From NCBI RefSeq assembly GCF_021347895.1, contig NC_067113.1, positions 246,844 to 310,843 on the forward strand: a stretch of DNA of 64,000 bases. Direction: 5' to 3'. The DNA comes from Acanthochromis polyacanthus (Eukaryota; Chordata; Actinopteri; Pomacentridae). The notes beneath the pieces were generated by a model that worked only from the letters and a program-made list of their open reading frames with translations, searched no databases and had not been told where the DNA came from. This document shows positions 48,264 to 62,202 of this stretch, piece by piece. Within the stretch, counting starts at the first letter, position 1. Every line of letters starts with the position of its first letter. A program made the translations under genes and the position numbers.

Positions 48264-49690
48264 CACTACCAGTCAAAAGTTTGGGCACACCTTCTTCTTT
48301 AATGTTTTATTTTCTTTATTTTCATCACGACATTGTAGATTCTCACTGAAGGCATCACTGTAGGCACTTTCCAGAGATGCTTGTTGGTCATTCTGCCTTC
48401 ACTCTGTGGTCCATCCCATCCCAAACCATCTGGATTGGGTTTAGGTCAGGTGACTGTGGAGGCCAGGTCATCTCCATCATCTCCTTCTTGGTCAGATAGT
48501 CCTTCCACAGCCTGGAGGTGTGTTTGGGGTCATTGTCCTGTTGGAGAATAAATGATGGTCAACCTAAACCAAAATGGATGGGATGTCATGTTGCTGCAGG
48601 ATGCTGAGGTAGCCATGCTGGTTCAGGGTTCCTTCAATTTGGAATAAATCCCCAACAATGACCATCATACCTCCTCCTCCATGCTTCATGGTGGAACCAT
48701 GCATGTTGAGACCATCATACCTCCTCCATGCTTCATGGTGGAACTATGCATGTAGAGACCATCATACCACCTCCTCCATGCTTCATGGTGGGACCCATGC
48801 ATTTAGAGACCATCATACCACCTCCTCCATGCTTCATGGTGGGAACCATGCATGTAGATACCATCATACCTCCTCCTCCATGCTTCATGGTGGGAACCAT
48901 GCATGTAGATACCATCCCTTCACCTTTTCTGGTCTCACAAAGACACGGCGGGTGGAACCAAAGATCTCACATTTGGACTCATCAGACCAAAGCCCAGATC
49001 TCCACTGGTCTAATATCCATTCCTGGTTTTTCTGGGCCCGAACTAATCTCTTCTGCTTGTTGCTTTTCCTTAGTAGTGGTTTCTGAACAGCTGGTGGACC
49101 ATAAAGGCCTGATTAGTCAGTCTCTTCTGAACAGTTGATGTAGAAATGTGTCTGCTACTAGAATTCTGGGTGGCATTTGTCTGGGCTCTAATCTGAGCTG
49201 CTGTAAAACTGGACATTTGTGAGGCTGGAGACTCAGATGAACTTCTCCTCAGCAGCAGAGAAGACTCTTAGTCGTTCTTTGGTTCTGGGTGGTCCTCTTG
49301 TGAGCCAGCTTCGTCGTAGAGCTTGAGGTTTTTACGATTGCATTTGGTTATACATTGAAAGTTTTTGCAGTTTTCTGGACTGACTGACCTTCAGTTCTTA
49401 AAGTAATGATGGACTGTCATTTCTCTTTCACTGATTGGTTCTTTCATAATATGGATTCTAGCAGTTGTCAAATAGGGCTGTCAACTGTGGACCAACCTGA
49501 CTTCTGTACAACACAACTGATGGTCCCAACCCCATTCAGAAGACAAGAAATTCCACTAATGAACCTTGACAAGGGACACCTGTGAAGTGAAACCACTTCA
49601 GGTTCAACCTCAGGAACCACACTGAGAGAAGGCCAAGGGTTGCAAAGCTGTCATCAAAGCAAAGGGTGGCTACTTTGAGGAATCTAAAAT
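48264..49690 (-). mobile_element. Tc1-like composite element, truncated on the right
   Basis: The left end CACTACCAGTCAAAAGTTTG (48264) follows TA at 48262-48263. The minus strand encodes decayed Tc1 transposase: a KHGGGG region at 48733-48915 (expanded into a minisatellite), a TSNVRSLV-like segment near 48960, and N-terminal parts towards 49440. From about 49560 to 49690 the sequence instead reads as a Tc1 3' end on the + strand (AAAGGGTGGCTACTTTGAGG), so the copy is a head-to-head composite. A common fish repeat starts at 49691 and cuts off the right inverted repeat. Confidence 0.75.
48661..48920. repeat. 51-bp minisatellite inside Tc1 transposase
   Basis: Five tandem units start at 48661, 48711, 48758, 48809 and 48860 (spacings 50, 47, 51, 51), each containing ACCATCATACC, CTCCATGCTTCATGGTGG and CCATGCAT. 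The minus strand encodes repeated KHGGGGMMVSTCMVPTM. The unit is therefore an amplified copy of the Gly-rich catalytic box of the transposase, not a CRISPR or satellite from elsewhere. Confidence 0.9.
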
Positions 49691-49761
49691 CCATCCATCC
49701 ATCCATTCTCTATACACCGCTTTATCCTCACTAGGGTCGCCGGGGGTGCTGGAGCCTATAT
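49691..49761 (+). repeat. short copy of common teleost repeat
   Basis: (CCAT)n, TACACCGCTTTATCCTCACT and GGGGTGCTGGAGCCTAT, the same left end as at 17903 and 34446. It runs into a TATATGTATATACATACAC stretch. Confidence 0.7.
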
Positions 49762-51222
49762 ATTGTGTGTGTATATGTATATACATACACACATGTACAT
49801 AATGCATCTTTAGTGAAAGTGTACACGCAGATGGTGACCGTTGTACTAAACAGAACGAAAGGAAATGACTAAAGGGGAGCACACACTCAGCTAGTGGCTG
49901 ATTGAATAAACTGGTATTAATTGTTCATGTTTCATTATTTTTCCTTGAAGCTTTCCACTGTGACCATCATAATGTCATCTGATGAAACTGCTGCTTGTTG
50001 GAGTACTAAAGCCAGCTTGCAACCATTGACCTTAATCTGTTTTAGAGACCAGGAGGGGGAATACTGTCAAACATACACACACATGAAAACGTGATTGAAA
50101 AGAATTCATCAGAATGTAACTCCTCTGGATTTCAACTGAAATTCACTCTCAGATTCAATTTGAATCACTTGATTAAGTCCTTTCTGCACATCTATACTCT
50201 CACTATATGTACTTATATCTTTTATAAGCCTCTTATTCTGTCTCCCCCACTCCCTCCAATCAGTTCAGTCAAATTTATTACAGTAAAGTCATCCTTATAT
50301 AGAAGAGGGCAACAGCTACTAACTTTGTGTAATAGTCTCAATATTTCATTGCTTCTCTTTCTTACTTTATTGGCAGAATGAAATCATTCCTGTATTGACA
50401 ATGATTTCAGTTTCTGTAAGTGCAATTCAGCCCTTAATTTCAAGAGTAGGCATGAGAGGTTGTTATTATTGTTGGTATTAATACTACCCTGTGCAACAGA
50501 GCTCCATTTTTGTCCAAAAACTTTTAAAAACACATCTATGCAGCCACAGTCTAGCACGAGGCAGCATGTTCAGAAATCCAGTATCTCAGATTATTAGAAC
50601 ATTGATCGTAGTATGGTAGAGCTTAGCTTACATTTACCATTCTTGTGTATCCCAGAACTACCTTTAAAATTCATTTGTACTTGACTGTTTATTATCCCCC
50701 GCCTCCACGAAGTGGAAAAGGGGGATATAGGTTTGGCGTCCGTCCGTCCGTCCGTCCGTCCATGCGTCCGTCCGAGATGAAGGGGACAGCTTTTCTCGGA
50801 AACTATTACAGCTAGGATTACGAAATTTAGTGTGTAGCTTCACACCATGGACACCTTGATCAAGTTCGAAAATGAGACCTGTGCGATTATATTTAACAGA
50901 GTTATGGCCCTTTATCACTATTTTGCATATAGACTCATAGACATCACATGTGGTGGGGGATATTGATGACCATGTCATCTTGTTCAGAATCAGTCACTAA
51001 TGCAACTGAGTGACCTTTTCAACAGTTTCTTTTTGGTTAAACCAGACTGCTATAACTGAGGTGTCAAAGACATCAAACATTTTGAACTTTAAAAGACCTC
51101 CTCTGTGTTTCTTCCCTCCACCTTTTGTCAGATATGCAGGAAATGAAACTGGAGGACTTGTAGATTGCCACTTTTGACTTACTCCTCATATAATCATGAT
51201 TCTTTGTCTGTGTGTGTCTTAG
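49762..51222. other. dennd5b intron 4, right end
   Basis: Apart from the element at 50692-50965, no feature is recognised. The pyrimidine tract and acceptor of exon 5 lie at the right end. Confidence 0.4.
50692..50965. mobile_element. short CCCCCGCC/(GTCC)n element
   Basis: Starts TTATTATCCCCCGCCTCCAC, then a small stem (CCACGAAGTGG), GGGGGATATAGGTTTGGCGT and a (CGTC)n run at 50740-50772. A 170-bp body has GAGTTATGGCCC, and the end GTGGTGGGGGATATTGATGA is complementary to the start (TATCCCCC). The same architecture (a stem, GGGGGATATA, GTCCGTCC repeats) is familiar from repeats of aquatic invertebrates such as bivalves, from memory. Mobilisation mechanism and class are not clear. Confidence 0.55.
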
Positions 51223-51410
51223 ACTACCAGCGGTTGATGACTGTGGCAGAGAGCATCACCACCTTGCTGTTTCCCTTCCAGTGGCAGCATGTTTATGTTC
51301 CAATCCTGCCAGCCTCCCTCCTTCACTTCCTGGATGCTCCTGTCCCCTACCTGATGGGCCTGCAGTCCAAAGAAGGCACTGACCGCTCCAAACTTGAGCT
51401 TCCTCAGGAG
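51223..51410 (+). CDS. dennd5b: dennd5b exon 5 (core of cDENN)
   Basis: Joins exon 4 through a split Asp codon to read [20 protein letters not shown], then [20 protein letters not shown] and [20 protein letters not shown], ending PQE before GTACAG. The [17 protein letters not shown] ... APVPYLMG block is the diagnostic cDENN signature found in nearly all DENN proteins, at the Rab-binding face. The exon follows the longest intron (12.9 kb), which is filled with transposons. Confidence 0.96.
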
Positions 51411-51825
51411 GTACAGTACCAGACAGTGTACAGTTAATAATGTGTGTTTAGCAACACAAAATCAGAGTCGTTTTTAATCTCAGTGAAAACTATGATCCTT
51501 ACAAACATCACTGAAGATCTCATCTCAATCTTGGAAGAACAGTTCTTAACCCCTAAATTCTCAAAATTAGTCCCACAGGCACTGGTTCAATCCTCACTAG
51601 TGAGTTTTAATAGTAGATATAACTATGAAATTATGGTTGTACAATCAAACTTCACAAATGAGTAGCAAATCAAATTTAAAAGCAGTTAGCAAGATGTTTT
51701 TTTCAACAAATGCCTCCAAAAAAGCTTTTGTTCTCCTCTTCATACCTGCTCCTGACCAAAGGGATGAGCAGTGTTCTTCGAGAAGATGTTTCCTCATTCA
51801 GTGGTTTGATAATGGTGATATAGAC

Positions 51826-52544
51826 CAGCGGTTCTCAAATGGGGGTCTGAGTTCCCCTGGGGGTACTTGAAGGTATGCCAGGGGGGATGTGAGATTTAAA
51901 AAAAAACAACATTAAAAACTAGCAACAATTCAAAAATCCTTTATAAAATATATTTATTCAATAATTCTTCAACAAAATATGAATGAAAGCTCATAAACTG
52001 AATTTCATATCAAATAGGCCATTCCATTTTATTACCATAAACCCAGTTTATGGTAGAGTTTAGACGAAGAAGTTTATTTTTTTAAATTGTGCTGAACCAC
52101 GGTTCAAAAGCAATGTCTGATTTTCACTTGTTAATTTTCATAGAATTTTATTTTTTTTTTACTTTTGTCAGATTCAAATTATTTCTGTGACCATTGTGGG
52201 TTTTTCTTTCATTAACCGAGGGCTACCAATTATTTTGTCCACGTGTGTAAGAGGACACTTTACGTTTATTCTGTGTAGAAATCTTTATTTACAGTTGAAT
52301 CAATTATTGATTTTTTTAACAAGTTTTTAGTTCTTTTTCTCCAAGTAGTTGAAGAAAGATCACTACAAATTAGCATTTTTTGCAATGATATGAAATTTAA
52401 TGTATCAGAAACTGATGATGTAGTGCTGTATTTTATGTCTGCCTCTTTTTGTCAGCCAAAAATGCTTTGCCTTGGTTGGGGGATACTTGAATGAAAAAAT
52501 AGTACACAGGGGGTACGTCACTGAAAAAAGGTTGAGAATCAATG
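51826..52544. mobile_element. hAT MITE (CAGCGGTTCTCAA type) with Tc1 remnant inside
   Basis: The left end CAGCGGTTCTCAAATGGGGG and right end GGTTGAGAATCAATG are inverted copies of the common vertebrate hAT end CAGNGNTTCTCAA. They are flanked by ATATAGAC (51818-51825) and ATATAGAG (52545-52552), an 8-bp target duplication with one mismatch. No transposase is present. At about 52100-52247 lies an old right inverted repeat of the same Tc1 family as the intact element at 43796-45431 (ends in TTTTGTCCACGTGTGTA). Confidence 0.8.
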
Positions 52545-53213
52545 ATATAGAGCACTGCTCCACATGCTTCATGTTCAGTTGGATTGACAGTAAAAGTTGA
52601 CAAGTCATGAAGTACACTTCCTCCAGTGCTGTGCTTAAGTACAGTTCTGACATGCTACATGGTCTAGAGCAGCATTTCTTTATGTTTAGCCAAAATGATT
52701 CAGTAAAATACAACTTACAGATAAATCCATGACTCAGGACTGCAAGTGCTCCATTTTCATGTGGAGCATTTTTCCAGTAATAATACTTGTGGACTTTTAC
52801 TTCAGTACTGCTTTTAGAATATTGTATTGGTACATTTACTTGAATAAATGACCTGAGTCCTGTTTTGACTCTTGCAGGTACAGTGGTTTAAATTTGTATT
52901 CTGGGCCTCAATGTAACACTTAATACAAGTGTGAAATAAGAATTTTAGCTTGACTTAGGGTTTGGATTAGCCCAGGGACAAAGAAATGCAAGTGTGGAAA
53001 GCCTTTGAGTTGATTTGGATTTTTACATTAGGACTCAGAGTTCAGTGCTTGTGAATGAAGTTGGGATCAGGTTTAGACTCTGGTAAGAGTCGGTTAGTGT
53101 GTAAAGTTCAATGGAGGACTCCTACAAGAATTATTAAATATGTAGCAGTTTGCAGCCAGGACTGCTGGCAATACGTTGTCCAAGGCCATAAGTGAACAAT
53201 AACACCAACACTC

Positions 53214-53232
53214 ACACGTACACGTACACACG

Positions 53233-53267
<35 letters not shown>

Positions 53268-53299
53268 GCGCACACACACACACGCGCACACACACACAC

Positions 53300-53337
<38 letters not shown>
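53214..53337 (-). repeat. compound (CA)n/(CG) microsatellite
   Basis: A run of CA units interrupted several times by CGCG or CGCA (for example CACGCGCGCACAC at about 53262-53274). It is less pure and probably older than the (TG)73 array in intron 3. Confidence 0.9.
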
Positions 53338-53339
<2 letters not shown>

Positions 53340-53764
53340 GTCAGACCTTTTTCACACAGACATTTTGACTTGTCACAGCAGAAAAAGCACAGGGGAAATC
53401 TGTTTCATTATTGATTGCTCTATTCTATCAGGTGTCCCAGGAAGTTGTGATGATAGTCTAGCATGTATAGTAGCGGGACACAGCTGAATGGGATGCAGCT
53501 GTTTTTATTGACATTAGTAACACCTGGGATTTTCCTGCCGGCTAAATGTCTGCTGTGAAAAGGATCTGTTGTAAAGACAATTACCTGCATTCATGTACAA
53601 ATCCAGCTTGAGGTGAAGTGGTCTGAAGTGGACTGTTTGTGGCTCCATTCTTCCTGCCTTTTTTTAAATTTCAGCCCCAGTCAGACAGTGAGAAGGTGAC
53701 TGATGGTTCTAAACCAGTGTTTCGTGTTCAGTTGATATGAATGTGTGTATTCATGTGTTAAGGC

Positions 53765-53935
53765 CAGATAAGGCCCTGACAAAGCAGAACATCCAGGCTA
53801 GCCAGCTTCCGGCTTTGCCAATATCCCGCACGATTCCCAGTGCTCATTAATCCGGCACATTCCATATGAGCGCTAATTATCCCAGCCAGCACAGGATGCT
53901 GCTACACAAGCCGCCTCAGCCTATTCCCTCCAGGA
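53765..53935. promoter_or_regulatory. candidate intronic enhancer-like block
   Basis: A dense cluster of factor-like sites: AGATAAGG (GATA), CTCATTAATCC (homeodomain), GGCACATTCCATATGAG (TEAD-like CATTCC overlapping an E-box CATATG) and GCTAATTATCCC (homeodomain). It is more GC-rich and less repeat-like than its surroundings. Function is inferred from motif density only. Confidence 0.25.
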
Positions 53936-55159
53936 AAAGGACTGGAGCATCTCTCTGTGTTTCTAAATGATCCTTTGAAGCAGTGTTGACCTAGAAATGG
54001 GCTCATGATGAAGGAGGGCTTAAAGTTAAACAGAGGGACATTGATGATAAAGAGGAAAATATGGATGTAGCTGGAGAATTAATGCCAGACAGGGTTTGTC
54101 TTTCTGAACTCTTCTTTCTGTTCTTTACCTGATTTGTAATGATGTTTGCATGACTGGCTCATACAAACAACGCCACACTGTTATCAGGATATCTTCTTAT
54201 TTTTCTCTCCAGCTCTTCGCCTGAGTATATAAAAGTATCACTAATGGGCTTTAAATCCAAACTAGGTCAGTCTTTCTAGAGAGAGAAATGCTTGCAGAGT
54301 TTGAGTTCATCCAACAAGTTTTTTTTTTTTTTTTTTTATCTCTTAACCATGGGGATGGCCTTCTGCACTGCTGTCTTATAGAAGCTACATGAGTTACACT
54401 TACACATCACCTGTTGTACCTGAGTTTTATAAGCTGTCATGCAAGAACATTTTAGTATTGTTTTCCCAAATGTCTCCTAGTTTAGCTGCAAACTCTCTTA
54501 ACTCCACTGAACTTTGAATCCAAGATTTTACACTGTTACTCTGCAATGTTATCAAAAATGAGAACTAGCTGTCAACTCACTTACCTGGTAAAATAAAGGT
54601 TTAATAAAATAACTAAAATAAACTACCATGTGTCCTGTCCTTCCAAAACATGACTCTGGGCTTTTACAAGGAAAATAAAGCCATAATCATCTTATCCTTT
54701 TTATTATCATCCATGTCTGGCTATCAGTTAAGTTTACCTTTGATCTTCAGAGCTGATGGTTTGCAGTAGATTTGGAAGCACCTGCATGCCCATTCCCATT
54801 TGTGTAGTTTTGTGTGGTTTCAGTCTCTCACAGAGATTAGAGGTTTTCTTTAATCCCATATGAGAGTGTGATTCTAACTCCATTATGTCAGATTTAGGTT
54901 GATCTCTGAGAATACGCTGTTATCAATCACAGACTGGCCTACATTCTCTGTACTCTACATCTCCCAATCTCCATCAAACCACCTAAAACCAACCTGTCCT
55001 CAGTCTGCTTCCTGATAATATCTGCCCCAGCTTGCTGTTTATGCTGCCAACAGCTCAAAGGACATTTTTATTATCTGGAAAATGTGCTTCATAGTAATAT
55101 CAATGCTAGAAATGTTTTAAAGCTCTCTTTTATAATATTAATACCTTTCCTTTCCCCAG

Positions 55160-55738
55160 GCCAACCTGTGTTTTGTAGACATTGACAACCACTACATCGA
55201 GCTTCCAGAGGACTTCCCATGGTTCCCCAACAAGTCTGAGTTTATTCAGGAGCTCCGTGAGGTGCTGTTGAGCTTTGGCATAACTGACAACACAGGGGCT
55301 CCACCTCGGACCCGCTCCAGACCCAGCAGCACCCCATCCACCCCTGGTAGGGAGCGCAAGACCACCGCTTTCCGTCAGCTGGAGGATGATGGGCGTAACG
55401 GGAACCTGGCAGGAGAGGAGCTGGCCGTATTAGAGCTGCTAAAGGGAAACGCTACACTGGAAAGACTGCAGGCACTGACTAAACGCACAGGGGTGACTGT
55501 GGCCCGCGTGGAGGCCCTCAGAGCCGGAGTCAAACCTCAGGACACTGAAGGGCAAGGGGGCCGGACAGCTGCCGAAGAGGACGAGCTAAGGAATGCTAGG
55601 CTAAACGTTCAGCTGAGGGAGGTGTTCGCCAGCCGCTTCGCCACCATGTTTGCAGACTACGAAGCCTTTGTCATCCAGAGCGCCCCTGATCTGGAGTCCT
55701 GGCTCACCAACAGAGAGCAAATGCACAACTTTGACAAG
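55160..55738 (+). CDS. dennd5b: dennd5b exon 6 (dDENN)
   Basis: The acceptor is CCTTTCCCCAG. The 193 codons start ANLCFVDIDNHYIELPEDFP and end LTNREQMHNFDK at a codon border before GTGAAA. This is the linker and dDENN module. A stretch after LLSFGITDNTG is rich in Ser, Thr and Pro (RTRSRPSSTPSTPGRERKT) and is very different from the mammalian HCSESTSKLK segment, so this loop evolves fast. Conserved parts resume at LELLKGNATLERLQALTKRT and LNVQLREVFASRFATMFADY. Confidence 0.95.
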
Positions 55739-56190
55739 GTGAAACAGTCAGTACACAATACACAAGGAATCTGGTTTTGACTGTTGGTGTCACCCTAGGA
55801 ATATGGAAGAGAATAATACAAAATAAAGAAACTATAGAAAGAGGAACAGGGAGGAAAACAATCACACACAAATACACAGTGTGCAGTGTCTATATTGTAA
55901 CTATAAATGTCCTAATGCTCAGAGTTAACAGGTAGAATTGGAACTTGATCATATGAATAGTTGTTAGATTGTGCATGTAACACTGGAAGGCCTCAGTGTT
56001 GTGTTCCTGCAAGGTTATTTATAGGCTGTATTCAGAGATGTGTAGGGATTGTAAATGATAGTATTTACACAATATAAGGAGTGACTTACAGGTGTGAAAC
56101 ACAATCTACTACAGAGTAATGAAAATACATCTGGCTGTTGTCAATAGAATAGAATTTCAAATTTACCAGAACATGTTTTTCTATCTCAAG

Positions 56191-56422
56191 GCTTCATTCC
56201 TGTCAGACCAGCCAGAGCCCTACCTTCCTTTCCTGTCCCACTTTATTGAGACACAGATGTTTGCCACCTTCATTGACAACAAGATCATGTCCCAGTGGGA
56301 GGAGAAGGAAGCTCTGCTCCGTGTCTTTGATGCTCGCATCGACAAGGCCCGCCTCTACAACGTCCGCGCTCCCAGCCTCCGATCCTCCAACTATCAGAGA
56401 TGCTCCATCCTTAAGGAGTGCG
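56191..56422 (+). CDS. dennd5b: dennd5b exon 7 (end of dDENN)
   Basis: The acceptor is TCTATCTCAAG. Encodes [60 protein letters not shown] and [17 protein letters not shown], then one base of a split Val before GTAAGC. The SQWEEK motif and [10 protein letters not shown] distinguish 5B from 5A (which has CHDDDDKDPVL here, from memory). The intron before it is only 452 bp, the shortest in the gene. Confidence 0.96.
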
Positions 56423-59558
<3,136 letters not shown>

Positions 59559-59709
59559 TTCAGGCCATGGAGCAGCGACTGATGAAGATCGACCACACGG
59601 CCATCCACCCGCACCTGCTGGACATGAAGATTGGTCAGGGCAAGCACGAGCAGGGCTTCTTCCCCAAACTACAGGCTGATGTGCTCAACACTGGACCCAC
59701 CAATAACAA
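59559..59709 (+). CDS. dennd5b: dennd5b exon 8
   Basis: The acceptor is TCCTCTTCAG. Reads (V)[50 protein letters not shown] with the last Lys codon split (AA|G) before GTGAGC. It matches the conserved linker between the DENN module and the first RUN domain of DENND5 proteins. A Rex-type LINE starts only about 40 bases downstream of the donor. Confidence 0.95.
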
Positions 59710-59749
59710 GTGAGCACCAGCATTTTACAAGTTACTATAACAGGAAATA

Positions 59750-60945
59750 AGATAAGATAATCTTTATTACTCCCCATGTCAGAGGAAATTTCCCATGTTA
59801 CAGCATACATTGAGCAGCAATAAACAACAATATAGTTATAATCATCATAATAATATTTACAATATGCACAAGAGTGAAGGGAGGAAAAAGTGGCTTATGG
59901 AATGATGTGAGGTGCAAGAAAGTTCAAATAGTGCAAGAACTGTGCAGATTATGTGATAAAGGATGATGTGATAGAGTCCAATTTTATGTTAACATCAGCC
60001 AGTGATGCTGATGTTATAAAGTCTTATAGCAGCTGGAATGAATGACTTGCGATAGCACTCTTTCTTGCAGGGTGGGTGTCTCAGTCTGCTGCTGAAGAAG
60101 CTACTTTGAGACTCCACAGTGTCATGCAGTGGGTGAGAGGGCTTGTCCCTGATGGATGTGAGCTTTGCCAACATCCTCCTCTCACCCACCTCCTCTATGG
60201 AGTCCAGGGAACAGTCCAGCACAGAACTGGCCCTCCTCACCAGTCTGTTCAGTCTCTTTCTGTCTCTGTCAGTGCTCCCTGCTCCCCAACACACCACTGC
60301 ATAGAAAACAGCAGACGCTACCACAGAGTCATAGAATGTCCGGAGCAGAGTCCTGAACACTCCAAAGGACCTCAGTCTCCTCAGCAGGTGGAGACGACTT
60401 TGGCCCTTCTTGTACAGGACCTCTGTATTGTGTGTCCCGTCCAGTTTGTTGTTGAGGTGAACACCCAGGTATTTGTATGAGTTCATCATCTCAATGTCCA
60501 AACCCTGGATGTTCACCGGTGCAGTCTGAGGTGTCCTCCTCCTGCAGAAGTCGATGATCATCTCTTTCATCTTACTGGCGTTGAGCTGCAGATGGTTTCG
60601 CTCACACCAGTCGACAAAGTCAGAGATGACTGTCCTGTACTCCATCTCGTCCTCATTAGACACACACCCAACAATGGCTGTATCATCTGAGAATTTCTGG
60701 AGGTTGCAGCTCCCAGAGTTGTAGTGGAAGTCCGATGTGTACAGGATGAAGAGAAAGGGAGAGAGCACCGTCCCCTGTTGACCTCCATGCTGCTGACTAC
60801 TACATCAGAAACACAATCCTGAAGCCTCACATACTGTGGTCTGTTGGTGAGGTAGTTGATGATGCAAGCAGCCAGGTGACAGTCTACTCCCGCTCCCTCA
60901 AGCTTCGCCCTGAGCAGAGAAGGCTGGATTGTGTTGAAAGCACTA
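59750..60945 (-). mobile_element. 5'-truncated Rex/CR1-type LINE
   Basis: The 3' end is at the left, with TAAGATAAGATAATCTTTAT as reverse-complement tail and a GGAAATTTCCCATGTTACAG segment. The minus-strand frame 59995-60768 (257 residues) starts at the RT catalytic region (LSPFLFILYTSDF, FSDDTAIVGCV where YADD has become FSDD). It runs through MNSYKYLGVHLNNKLD, LLRRLRSFGVFRTLLRTFYD and WGAGSTDRDRKRLNRLVRRA to FIPAAIRLYN. Upstream (60770-60945) RT continues in another frame (INYLTNRPQYVRLQDCVSD), with a frameshift near 60775. It lies within dennd5b intron 8. Confidence 0.88.
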
Positions 60946-61741
60946 TCAGAGTAGCTTTGAGCTTTGAACAGAGCCAGGCTAGCAGTTTCTCCCTGCTCCA
61001 GTCTTTATGCTAAGCTATGCTAACAGCTTCCTGACTCTGGTTTTCACACACAGATTAGATTGATATCAGTCCTCACATGTGGCTCAAAGAGAAAGCTGCA
61101 AAAGCTTGCTGCATTGACAAAAGAAACCCTGTCCTCTGGTTTTGACACATCTGCTCATAAATTCTAGGAAAGTTCTTATTATAATGACATACTGTGCAGT
61201 ATACTAACTGGACAAGAACTGACAGCAGGATTGCCAGATTTTAGCTTTTTTTTCTTTAAGTAGGGTAAAAGTGGGGCTTGAGCCACTTTGTGCAACTGGT
61301 ACAAATGTGAGTTACTGGTTATTAGCCAATTTCAAGTACTTCATTTTCCAAAGAGTTAAATATAAGTTTAAATTTTCAACCAAAGTACAATTTACTTTTC
61401 CTATGGGAACGTTAGAAGTTTCGTGTTTTTCTGTAAAAATTTAAATCTAATTAATCCTCTGCTAATAATAATATCATTACCCATCATTAACATCTCTCAC
61501 TGTCTCAAACCAAGGAGGACGTAAAACCAAATGTCTTCTGTGAGTTATTTTGCTTTTCCATGGTAACGAATGGTGAACTGTTCCTTTAAGATGCATTTAA
61601 CTGCTGGATCATGAAGAAGAAATGTTTTGAAAGCATTCTTCTCTAGTTAGAGGCCAATGTTTTTGTGAACCTCAAATAAATTCTGGGGCTGTTAGAGTCT
61701 TAATGTGAAAGTATTTTAATCACATGGTGTTTGGTATGCAG
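60946..61741. other. dennd5b intron 8, right part, nothing recognised
   Basis: Single-copy-looking sequence between the LINE and exon 9. No gene or repeat recognised. Confidence 0.4.
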
Positions 61742-61832
61742 GTGGTCTCACAGGACAGCTACAGCTCAGCGCAAAAAAGATCGCCACAAGCAACAAACCG
61801 AGCATCTGAACCTGGATAACGACCTGAAAGAG
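61742..61832 (+). CDS. dennd5b: dennd5b exon 9
   Basis: The acceptor is TTTGGTATGCAG. The first base completes the Lys codon, then WSHRTATAQRKKDRHKQQTE and HLNLDNDLKE, ending at a codon border before GTAGAC. This basic segment precedes the first RUN domain and is conserved in the family (human 5B: SRSATAQRRKERLRQHSEH, from memory). Because both this donor and the acceptor of exon 10 are phase 0, any phase-0 exon between them can be included. Confidence 0.93.
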
Positions 61833-62094
61833 GTAGACAACCTCCTGACAGCCATCCTGTACCCTGCCCTCTGAATGCCCCCTCATCTCCTCTGTTCTTG
61901 ACCAATGTCACGTCTTTATTAGTTTTTGTCTCTTCTTCTTTTTGTTCTGTTGCAAAGTTCATGTCAGTTTGTTTGAGCTTTCTTTGTTTCATTTGCATCC
62001 TCAGTCAAGACTTTATGTGCATGCTGCCTTCTGTTTTTTTCCATTCTGTGCTGTGCCTGGTGGTTGGGTCGTACCACTCTTCCTCCATCAGCAG

Positions 62095-62202
62095 GTGGAG
62101 GGCTGTCTGGTCCTGCAGAACTCCATGGCATTTTGGGAGTGGGACAATGCGTCCCCTCCACCTGTCAAACCGCCAAAAAAATCTGCCTCTGCATCCTGCC
62201 TG
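62095..62202 (+). CDS. dennd5b: candidate dennd5b cassette exon (108 bp, 36 codons)
   Basis: A pyrimidine-rich tract and CATCAGCAG acceptor precede an open block reading VEGCLVLQNSMAFWEWDNAS, then PPPVKPPKKSASASCL. It ends at CTG|GTATGT, a near-consensus donor. It is exactly 36 codons, phase 0 on both sides, and falls between exon 9 (ends phase 0) and exon 10 (starts phase 0). Inclusion would add 36 residues just before the first RUN domain, with a Trp/acidic motif (FWEWDN) and a Pro/Lys-rich tail. I do not firmly recall this exon from mammalian DENND5B, so it is inferred from splice signals, phase and protein-like composition. Confidence 0.65.

Larger units (their letters stand above)
52553..55159. 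other. dennd5b intron 5, right part
   Basis: Contains the compound CA repeat at 53214-53337 and a motif-rich block at 53765-53935. A T homopolymer lies at 54320-54337. Near 54580 is an ACCTGGTAAAATAAAGGTTT segment of the type that ends many fish retroposons. Otherwise no feature is seen. Confidence 0.4.

Noticed and set aside
48661..48920. CRISPR-like array
   Set aside because: The units are contiguous tandem repeats without unique spacers, in a vertebrate intron, and encode part of a transposase.
48658..49138. Pro-rich repeated open frames on the + strand
   Set aside because: They are antisense shadows of a decayed Tc1 transposase with a 51-bp minisatellite.
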